The notes beneath the pieces were generated by a model, which was not told the origin of the DNA, made no database searches, and saw only the letters and a list, made by a program, of their open reading frames with translations. Positions 1 to 5,882 of a stretch of 9,377 bases of DNA are shown here, piece by piece. This DNA comes from JBLHKE01 sp047619485 (lineage in GTDB: Bacteria > Verrucomicrobiota > Verrucomicrobiia > Verrucomicrobiales > DEV007), in contig JBLHKE010000281.1 in assembly GCA_047619485.1 (NCBI GenBank), forward strand, positions 1-9,377, written 5' to 3'. Position 1 is the first letter of the stretch. Every line of letters begins with the position of its first letter. Both the position numbers and the translations under genes were made by a program.

Positions 1-123
1 TATTTTGGCCATCACCCGCGTTAGCTTCCAACTCAAATAGCCCGCTATAATCGCTGAAATCTGCCTTGGTGCTGGCTAAAATTCCTGCGCATCTTTGTAT
101 GACTTATTTCCTGACAACCCCTT

Positions 124-242
124 AGGCTCGGGCTCTGGGGAGTTTAAGTTGGCATTGGATACCGGCGGATCGAGTCCGGTTAGCTTTGGGAGCCAGTCGA
201 AGAATCCGGAACTTTAACTTCAACTCCCCGAAAGTTGAGCCT
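124..242. repeat. Long imperfect inverted repeat, candidate structured RNA or small palindromic element
   Basis: Bases 137-150 (GGGGAGTTTAAGTT) pair with 216-229 (AACTTCAACTCCCC) at 13 of 14 positions. Outside this, AGGCTC (124-129) pairs perfectly with GAGCCT (237-242), leaving a symmetrical 7x7 internal loop. Inside, TTGGAT (155-160) can pair with ATCCGG (204-209) using two G-U pairs on the plus strand, and ACCGG (161-165) pairs with CCGGT (176-180), giving a branched fold. Two competing hairpins overlap the right arm: TCAACT/AGTTGA (220-225/233-238) and CGAAAG/CTTTCG (229-234/241-246). There is no T-tract typical of an intrinsic terminator. It could be a non-coding RNA, a 3'-end structure of the leftward methyltransferase mRNA, or a MITE/REP-like element. 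The sequence alone does not decide. Confidence 0.5.
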
Positions 243-251
243 TTCGAAGTC

Positions 252-268
252 ATGGCTCTTCAGGCCAT
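252..268 (-). terminator. Small hairpin just after the methyltransferase stop, weak terminator candidate
   Basis: ATGGC (252-256) and GCCAT (264-268) form a 5-bp stem with a 7-base loop, beginning 10 bases after the leftward gene's stop codon. No U-run follows it, so a Rho-independent role is doubtful. It is listed because it is the first structure downstream of that gene. Confidence 0.2.
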
Positions 269-278
269 CGCCGCCCCG

Positions 279-1325
279 CTAGCGCTCGAACTCCAACACC
301 TTAAACGATTGCCCGAGCATCCCGGGGTGGATGAGGGTGTTGAACTGGCGCAGGAGTTTTTGCGTTGCTGCATCTGGCGCTTGGCCGGTGGATTCGATTT
401 CTTTCAGCCATGGCTTGGCTGCTTCGATGAGGAAGTGGTGCTGGTCGATGGTTTTGCCTGCGCCGAGGATTTCTGCGATACGGCTGAAATTGACGGAGGC
501 GGTGAGATCGGTCTCACCGATGTGTTCGAGGTATCGGGTGACCTGCTGATGATCGCGGTAACCGCGCAGCGTGCCGTCGCTGCGCTCCGGTGAGTAGTAG
601 TCGCCGGCCTGGTGACCGTAGTCAATGATGGTGGCGGCGGAGCCAGGCAGCATCGAGGCGTGCAGTTGCTGTGCCCACTGGTTGGCGCTGAGATGCAGCT
701 CGGTGGTGTAGTCGTCCGGAAGATCGCGATCGGCTAAGACTGCGGCGATTTCCTTCTGCAATTCGATCGAGGTGATCGGGGCGTGCACTTCGTTGAACTC
801 GGCATCGATGTGGATTTCTTTCCACCCCTCAGCATCGTGGTGGACGCGCTGCACTGGGAGGGCGTCGAGCAATTCATTGCAGATGAACCGCCCGGTGATC
901 CCGCCCGGAATGTCCTCGATGCGCTCGACCCAGCGGGCGCGCTCCCCGAGTTTCTCGCGCTGGATCTCACGCATGGACTCGAACGGCTCGACAATGAGGT
1001 AGTCGACATTGGCTGGCAGGTGGGCGAGCAGATCGGCCGCGAGCTGGCCGTCGTTGGCGCCCTGTTCGACGACTTGTTTCAGGTCGGGCTGGCGAGCCAG
1101 AAAGTGCGCGGCGAGTAGATTGCCGAAGCATTTGCCGACGCTGACCGAGGTGTAGAAATCCCCAGCGCGGCCGACGCGTTGTTCAGAGCCAGCTGCGTAG
1201 TAGCCGAAATCCGGATCATAGAGCGCGAGCCGCATGAACTCGGCAAACGGGAGACTGCCGGAGGCTGATTTTCCGATGACGGTGCGGATGCGGTCGATCA
1301 GCTGGGAATTTCCACTGGGCTGCAT
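279..1325 (-). CDS. MidA/NDUFAF7-family SAM-dependent methyltransferase (DUF185)
   Basis: This is a predicted class I SAM-dependent methyltransferase of the MidA/NDUFAF7 (DUF185) family. The mitochondrial relative methylates an arginine of a complex I subunit and is needed for complex I assembly; the bacterial substrate is not known from this sequence. Visible motifs, numbered from the ATG at 1325: FMRLALYDPDFGYY (30-43), GRAGDFYTS (52-60), the SAM-binding loop EQGANDGQL (87-95), then NELLDALPV, DYGHQ, GTLRGYRDH and GETDLTASVNF in family order. It ends with GMLGQSFKVL. The length of 348 residues is normal and the gene looks intact. An in-frame GTG at 1358 would add 11 residues. I prefer the ATG because the family homology begins soon after it, although neither start has a clear ribosome binding site. 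The protein is soluble, with no signal peptide. The gene diverges from the PBP1A gene with no evident functional link. Confidence 0.9.
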   Translation of the reverse strand: MQPSGNSQLIDRIRTVIGKSASGSLPFAEFMRLALYDPDFGYYAAGSEQRVGRAGDFYTSVSVGKCFGNLLAAHFLARQPDLKQVVEQGANDGQLAADLLAHLPANVDYLIVEPFESMREIQREKLGERARWVERIEDIPGGITGRFICNELLDALPVQRVHHDAEGWKEIHIDAEFNEVHAPITSIELQKEIAAVLADRDLPDDYTTELHLSANQWAQQLHASMLPGSAATIIDYGHQAGDYYSPERSDGTLRGYRDHQQVTRYLEHIGETDLTASVNFSRIAEILGAGKTIDQHHFLIEAAKPWLKEIESTGQAPDAATQKLLRQFNTLIHPGMLGQSFKVLEFER

Positions 1326-1351
1326 GTTTTTTTGGAAAAATTGAAAGAATT

Positions 1352-1365
1352 GTCGCACTGGCGAC
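1352..1365. promoter_or_regulatory. Palindrome GTCGC-N4-GCGAC upstream of the methyltransferase
   Basis: This is a perfect 5-bp inverted repeat with spacer ACTG, lying 26-40 bases upstream of the preferred methyltransferase ATG at 1325. The same half-sites and spacing recur at 8515-8528 in the other divergent intergenic region. It could be a regulator binding site, but two copies in a GC-rich window may be coincidence. It overlaps the alternative GTG start at 1358. Confidence 0.25.
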
Positions 1366-1390
1366 GGATTGTTTTTGAGGCTAAGTCCTC

Positions 1391-1418
1391 AGAGTTGGTC
1401 TAGTTTATGCCCAACTCT
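1391..1418. promoter_or_regulatory. 8-bp perfect inverted repeat in the methyltransferase/PBP1A divergent region
   Basis: AGAGTTGG (1391-1398) and CCAACTCT (1411-1418) are perfect inverted arms around a 12-base AT-rich centre. The repeat lies 29 bases before the PBP1A start and about 65 bases before the methyltransferase ATG. That position suits an operator serving one or both divergent genes, or a 5'-leader hairpin of the PBP1A mRNA. No convincing -35/-10 pair was found in either direction, so its role is inferred only from position and symmetry. Confidence 0.3.
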
Positions 1419-1447
1419 CTCTTAAACGAACGATTCCTCCCCGCGGG

Positions 1448-3937
1448 ATGGCGAAAAAAAAAGATAAATCCCTCAAGATCTACAAGACTCCGTTCTGGCG
1501 TCGTCGGTGGTTCCATATCTGCCTAGCAGGTTTTTTCACGCTCCTGATCATCGGTTCGATCGTGCTGTATTCGATACTCAAGGATCCGTATGAGCGCGCG
1601 CAGGAATTCGACTTGGCAGACCTGACGAAGGTCGAGGTTCCGAGCACCATCTATGATCGGCACGGCAAGGAATACAGCCGCATTTTTGTCCAGGATCGGC
1701 GGGCAGTGAAAATTACCGATGTGCCGCTGCACTTCGTCAATGCCCTGATGGCAGCGGAGGATGGCCGGTTCCAGTACCACACTGGTGTCGATTACAAGGG
1801 GGTGGTGCGCGCGGTCTTGCTGAACATCCAAGCGGGTGAGGTGACGCAGGGTGCCAGTACGATTACCCAGCAGCTCGCGCGACAATCATTCAACCTGACC
1901 GAACGCAGCCTCGAGCGCAAACTGATCGAGGCATTTCTTGCCAACCGTATTGAGGAGGAATACTCGAAGGACGAGATTCTGGAGTTCTATTTGAACCGGA
2001 TCTATTTCGGCAGTGGCTTCTGGGGGATCAATGCGGCGTCGCTGGGTTATTTTGGAAAACCGATCACGGACGTCGACGTGGTCGAGGCCGCGACCCTGTG
2101 TGGACTGATCAAGAGCCCGAACCGCCTCTCGCCGCTGCGCAACCCGGATGGAGCGCGGCTCTCGCGCAACAATGTGCTGCTGCGCATGCGGACCGAGAAC
2201 ATGATCTCCGACGCGGACTACCAGCGGCTTAAGGAACTACCGCTAGTGACAGCAAAGGAGCGCACTGGCCGGCGCATCGGCTACGTCTACGAGGAGATCC
2301 GCCAGCGGGTCAACGAGCTGATTCCGCAGGAGACCACGGCGAGTGATGGGTTCAAGATTTTCACCACGGTGGACACGGCCTTGCAGGCCACGGCCAGGGA
2401 GAGCCTCAAGCGCTACCTCGCCGAGGCCGAGAAGCATCCGGATTACTCCACTCAGGGAAACCAGACCTACGACGACTACGTTGCCTCGCTGCCGACGGAG
2501 GATGGGGCGAAAATTCCGCCGCCTAAGTATCTCCAGGGCGCGATGCTGATGATCGACAACAAGACTGGAGGCGTGATCGCGATGGTCGGCGGGCGTGATT
2601 TCCAGCACAGTGTCTACAATCGCGCGACGCTATCCCGGCTGGCGGTGGGCACCTCGTTTCTCCCGCTCGTCTACACGGCGGCGTTCGAGAAGGATTTTTT
2701 CCCAGGCAGCCCGCTGAAAGATCGTGAGATCGACAACCGCTTCATCGGCGTCGGTGGTGCCACCGGTATCCTCGGCGAGTGGGGGACGGAATCGTCTGAG
2801 AATTCCTATGAGGGGATCATCCCCGCGCGCGAGGCTCTGGTGAAGGGCAAGATGGCGGCATCTGCCCGCCTGGGGCGGAAACTCGGTGCCGAGAAGGTGA
2901 AAGATCTCGCCAAGCGCGCGGGTGTCGATACCGATTTGCAGGATCTGCCACGCATGTTCCTCGGGGAGGACGAGATCAAATTAAGCGAGCTCTGCCTAGC
3001 CTACTCGATGTTCCCGAATGGGGGCAGTCGGGCGAAGGAGCTGTTCGTTGTCGAGCGCATCGAAAATGGTGCCGGCAAGGTCGTCTTCGAGCGGGTTCAG
3101 GAGCCGGCGGTGAAGGTGGTCGACGAGATCACTGCTTACCAGACTCACAGCTGCTTGAAAGAAGTGCTGACGCGCGGCACCGGCCAGCGGGCGTTCGGTG
3201 AATTAGGCCTGCTTGACAAGACGGCCGCGGGCAAGACCGGGACCTCCTACGGCTTCGAGAACCTGTCCTTCGTCGGCTACAACAGCGAGGTGACCTGTGC
3301 GGTGTGGGCCGGATTCGACTCGGCGAAGACGATCTATCGCGGAGCGTTTAGCAACGACGTGTTGCTACCGGCATGGACTGAAGTGATGAACGCTTCCCTA
3401 AACGTTTTTTCGCCGACCGAGATCCCGATCCCAGACAACGTGGTCACGGTCGAGGTGTGTCGTCGTTCGGGCATGCGTGCGACCGATAGCTGTTACGAGA
3501 AGGTGACGACCGGGACCGACCAGCCGACCGAGTTGCTGGAGGGATTCGATCCGGGTGAGCGCTACGAGCGCAGCACCTACAAAGAGATTATCCGCCGCGG
3601 TATCAAATTTAATAATTACTGTGACTATCATTCCGAAAATCCTGAGATCTACGTGACCGCCGCGCTACCGGAGCTGCTCCAGGACGAGCAGGCGGCAAAA
3701 AACGTGATCCGGCCAGGGGCTGGGGTGGTCGCCGCGGTGATCCCGATGGCGCCGACGATTATCGGGGACGACCCCTACAATTCCATCCAATCGCAGCTGA
3801 AGGCCATCCCCGTCGGGGGCATCGACACCAGCAATATCCAGCGAGCTAAGCCGTTGGCCGTAATTAAGATAGGTTCAGGATCCACCGCAGTGGAGCTGCA
3901 GGAACCCGAGCCGATCGAGTTTCCCGAACTGGACTAA
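1448..3937 (+). CDS. Class A penicillin-binding protein (PBP1A type) with a degenerate transpeptidase site
   Basis: An 829-residue inner-membrane peptidoglycan synthase. A basic cytoplasmic N-terminus (KKKDK) precedes a TM segment at about 21-44, then a GT51 glycosyltransferase domain that polymerises lipid II. GT51 looks active: EDGRFQYHTGVD with catalytic Glu104, QGASTITQQLAR (134-145), Glu161 in KLIEAF, and FYLNRIYFGSG. The transpeptidase domain (about 365-640) aligns along its length (MLMIDNKTGGVIAMVGGRDF, FNRAT-like YNRAT) but lacks two catalytic motifs. SxxK is T402-S-F-L405 and SxN is G467-K-M469; KTGT (596-599) remains. A C-terminal region with VCRRSGMRATDSC, common in PBP1A proteins, and a tail containing IQRAKPL (797-803) follow. 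I infer polymerase activity without cross-linking. The frame is uninterrupted, so decay by frameshift is not indicated. The ATG at 1448 has no good Shine-Dalgarno. The zinc-ribbon protein gene follows 57 bases downstream on the same strand. Confidence 0.95.
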   Translation: MAKKKDKSLKIYKTPFWRRRWFHICLAGFFTLLIIGSIVLYSILKDPYERAQEFDLADLTKVEVPSTIYDRHGKEYSRIFVQDRRAVKITDVPLHFVNALMAAEDGRFQYHTGVDYKGVVRAVLLNIQAGEVTQGASTITQQLARQSFNLTERSLERKLIEAFLANRIEEEYSKDEILEFYLNRIYFGSGFWGINAASLGYFGKPITDVDVVEAATLCGLIKSPNRLSPLRNPDGARLSRNNVLLRMRTENMISDADYQRLKELPLVTAKERTGRRIGYVYEEIRQRVNELIPQETTASDGFKIFTTVDTALQATARESLKRYLAEAEKHPDYSTQGNQTYDDYVASLPTEDGAKIPPPKYLQGAMLMIDNKTGGVIAMVGGRDFQHSVYNRATLSRLAVGTSFLPLVYTAAFEKDFFPGSPLKDREIDNRFIGVGGATGILGEWGTESSENSYEGIIPAREALVKGKMAASARLGRKLGAEKVKDLAKRAGVDTDLQDLPRMFLGEDEIKLSELCLAYSMFPNGGSRAKELFVVERIENGAGKVVFERVQEPAVKVVDEITAYQTHSCLKEVLTRGTGQRAFGELGLLDKTAAGKTGTSYGFENLSFVGYNSEVTCAVWAGFDSAKTIYRGAFSNDVLLPAWTEVMNASLNVFSPTEIPIPDNVVTVEVCRRSGMRATDSCYEKVTTGTDQPTELLEGFDPGERYERSTYKEIIRRGIKFNNYCDYHSENPEIYVTAALPELLQDEQAAKNVIRPGAGVVAAVIPMAPTIIGDDPYNSIQSQLKAIPVGGIDTSNIQRAKPLAVIKIGSGSTAVELQEPEPIEFPELD

Positions 3938-3967
3938 GGGGGGAGAGGCATGCTAACGTAGGATACC

Positions 3968-3980
3968 GGGGAAAATCCCC
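3968..3980 (+). other. Short GC hairpin before the zinc-ribbon gene
   Basis: GGGGA (3968-3972) and TCCCC (3976-3980) form a 5-bp stem with an AAA loop in the 57-base gap between the PBP1A stop and the next start. No T-tract follows, so I do not call it a terminator. It lies 14 bases before the ATG at 3995, where it could modulate translation initiation. Confidence 0.25.
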
Positions 3981-3994
3981 TACCTCCAAAGACC

Positions 3995-5419
3995 ATGCCC
4001 GATACCGATCCTCAATGGAAGATTCTGCGCTGCGCTCAGTGCGACCGCCTCATGAAGGTGGACACCCTTCACCTGTCAGCTTCTCTGGCGTGTCCTTCTT
4101 GTGGGAGTTTGTTTTCGGATGCGGCAACGAAGTCAGCTGAGGCGGTAGTCGAGCTTGCTGCTGGAGCTGACGATGTGGTGATTCATAGCGGGGCGACGGT
4201 TCCGCCAGCCCGCGGTCGGGTGAATGAATCGGAACTCGTGCTGGATCGTGAGATTGGAGCGATCCCGGAGGTCACACCACCAAGTCATCTCCCCAGCGGA
4301 AATGCGATCCCAGCGCGGCGGCTTGAGGGATACAAGATGCCGGAACTGATCTCCAACATCGCGGAGAAGGCGCTATCTCCCACGTTGGAGACGAAGCAGG
4401 GGCCGAAGTTGGACGCTAGCAAACTCACCAGCATCGACGATGAACGATTTGCCCCGGCCGAGGTCGAAGAGGGGGCGGTGAAGGTTCACGTCGCCCGCGA
4501 ACTTACTGGTTGGGATGTCGACGGCGAAAAGGACGATGGTTCGAATGCCGGGATGCTCGAGCAGATGAAGTCGAAGTTGCTACTGATCATTATCGTGTTG
4601 GTCTGCGTCCTATTCGGCGGGCTGGTCACCTATGGCCTCATCCGCTCGATGGTCGGCGATGAAGCACCGGTCGTGGTCGAGAAAGAAGAGGCGGAGATCG
4701 CCCGCGAGTCGCTGACGCTGCTGGAGCGTGATGCAATGGATGATTCGGAGAAGACGTTCGCCGCAGCTGGTGAGGTGCTCGAGAAATTTTTTGCAGCGAA
4801 GAATTTCCGGGAGCGCGCCGAGCTGGTGCGTGATTGGGAGCGCGTGGCGCCGATGATGGAGGCGTTCTACACGACCAACCCTGACGGGGTGATCGATTTT
4901 CGCCCGCCTTCGGATGGTTGGAAGATGGCGCCCTACAAGTCGTTCCTGCTCGCCCAGGTCGAGCGCGAAGATTTTTCGATGGATTCGATCGCCGTGGAGC
5001 TCCAAGATGATGGCCGCTTCCTCGTCGACTGGGAGAGTTTTGTCGGCTACTGCGAGATCCCATGGGGGGAGATCGAAGAGAGGAAATCGACATCGCCATT
5101 CCTAGTCAGGGCGAAGGCATCGGTCGGGAGCTACTTCAATTACGGATACAAAGATACCGAGTGGGCATGTATCCAACTGGAGGACGAGGGCAACACTAGT
5201 ACTCTCTACGGCTATGTCCGGCACGATAGTCCAGTGTTGGATGATCTGAAGGAGGTGATGACGCCGCGCGGCACGATGCACCTCACGCTGCGGCTGGCAC
5301 ATCCGGGTGGCAAGAAGGCGGCGAACCAGTTTCTCGTGAAAGAGTTCGTTGCGAAGGGCTGGGTATTCTCCAATGACAGTGTGCTGAGCCCGGATCAGGA
5401 AGAATCTTCCGGAGAGTAG
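3995..5419 (+). CDS. Zinc-ribbon, single-TM protein of unknown function
   Basis: I do not recognise a named family. The 474-residue protein starts with a probable zinc ribbon: C13-x2-C16 and C33-x2-C36 (RCAQCD ... LACPSCGS). A low-complexity, probably disordered acidic linker runs to about residue 190. One TM helix at about 195-217 follows KSK, predicting the zinc ribbon in the cytoplasm and the C-terminal half in the periplasm. The periplasmic part (about 250-460) begins with a helical stretch (TFAAAGEVLEKFFAAKNFRE, then LVRDWERVAPMMEAFY) followed by beta-rich sequence including FLVDWESFVGY. This recalls NTF2/SnoaL-like alpha+beta domains, but that is a guess from pattern only. It follows the PBP1A gene by 57 bases on the same strand, so co-transcription and an envelope role are plausible. 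No frameshift or signal peptide is visible. The ATG at 3995 lacks a strong ribosome binding site. Confidence 0.88.
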   Translation: MPDTDPQWKILRCAQCDRLMKVDTLHLSASLACPSCGSLFSDAATKSAEAVVELAAGADDVVIHSGATVPPARGRVNESELVLDREIGAIPEVTPPSHLPSGNAIPARRLEGYKMPELISNIAEKALSPTLETKQGPKLDASKLTSIDDERFAPAEVEEGAVKVHVARELTGWDVDGEKDDGSNAGMLEQMKSKLLLIIIVLVCVLFGGLVTYGLIRSMVGDEAPVVVEKEEAEIARESLTLLERDAMDDSEKTFAAAGEVLEKFFAAKNFRERAELVRDWERVAPMMEAFYTTNPDGVIDFRPPSDGWKMAPYKSFLLAQVEREDFSMDSIAVELQDDGRFLVDWESFVGYCEIPWGEIEERKSTSPFLVRAKASVGSYFNYGYKDTEWACIQLEDEGNTSTLYGYVRHDSPVLDDLKEVMTPRGTMHLTLRLAHPGGKKAANQFLVKEFVAKGWVFSNDSVLSPDQEESSGE

Positions 5420-5424
5420 TTCCG

Positions 5425-5841
5425 CTAAACTTGGGGGGGCTGGTCGTCGCGCCTGTAGAGTATGACCCGCAGCGGGATGCGCGCCAGCATCTCATCGTCG
5501 ACACTAACATCTAGAGAAAACTGCCCGGTCTTGGCGAAGGTGAGGCGCTGGAAGTTCAGGATGAGGTTGCGTGTCAGGAAGTAGGCATCGTTTGGCAGGG
5601 CGACCGCGATCTTCTCCCGGAACGGTGGCATGATCGGCTGACCGTCGTCATCGATGAAGCGTACCACGACGACGTGCTCTCCCTCGTCGCCTGGCTTGAA
5701 GCAGATGCGCAGCGCCAGTGAGCAGTGCGGGTGGATGATCGGGGTGTTCGACGAGCAGATCGTGTCGAACGTACCGAGGATACACAGCTTGCCGCTGTAG
5801 TCGGATGCGGAATCGCAGAGGGTAGCAACTTGGATTTCCAT
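5425..5841 (-). CDS. Small DUF6941-like protein
   Basis: A 138-residue protein resembling the uncharacterised DUF6941 family, whose members typically start with a M-x-[IV]-Q-x-A-x-x-C-D pattern and contain LLGTFDTI. Here these read MEIQVATLCDSASDYSGKL and CILGTFDTICSS, followed by HPHCSLALRI, VRFIDDDGQPIMP and LILNFQRLTF. It has no signal peptide or TM segment, so it is probably cytoplasmic and mostly beta. No catalytic residues are apparent and its function is unknown. The ATG at 5841 lies 41 bases after the PBP2 stop, so it is probably the second gene of the PBP2 transcript. A run of seven G on the plus strand (5433-5439) falls in the last few codons. The stop is 5 bases from the stop of the convergent zinc-ribbon gene. 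Family naming is from memory of its consensus. Confidence 0.85.
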   Translation of the reverse strand: MEIQVATLCDSASDYSGKLCILGTFDTICSSNTPIIHPHCSLALRICFKPGDEGEHVVVVRFIDDDGQPIMPPFREKIAVALPNDAYFLTRNLILNFQRLTFAKTGQFSLDVSVDDEMLARIPLRVILYRRDDQPPQV

Positions 5842-5882
5842 CGGCTGTTTGTCGCGGCGCCGGGGCGCTGCAGGGTGGGTCG

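Larger units (their letters stand above)
1..278. other. Non-coding stretch left of the methyltransferase gene
   Basis: I find no supportable gene here. The three rightward frames entering from the left edge all stop within about 50 bases. One leftward frame is open off the left edge from about base 100, but it has no ATG or GTG start and resembles nothing I recognise. The left third is more AT-rich than the coding DNA. The right half (124-242) is dominated by an inverted repeat listed separately. As the stretch lies downstream of the leftward methyltransferase gene, it may hold that gene's 3' untranslated region and terminator. Confidence 0.6.

Noticed and set aside
1..100. Leftward open frame running off the left edge
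   Set aside because: Only about 34 codons are visible, with no ATG or GTG start and no recognisable protein. It is probably non-coding.
150..200. tRNA-like piece: GGATCGAGTCC resembles a T-loop, within a tRNA-sized inverted repeat
   Set aside because: The T-stem has a mismatch, the loop lacks the TTC start, no D-arm or anticodon arm fits, and no acceptor/CCA end aligns with the outer stem on either strand.
186..593. 135-codon plus-strand frame overlapping the methyltransferase 3' end
   Set aside because: It lies mostly antisense to a clearly identified methyltransferase gene and has no domain of its own. It is a GC-driven shadow.
1375..1406. TTGAGG ... TAGTTT as a PBP1A promoter
   Set aside because: The spacing of 20 bases is too long and both hexamers match poorly.
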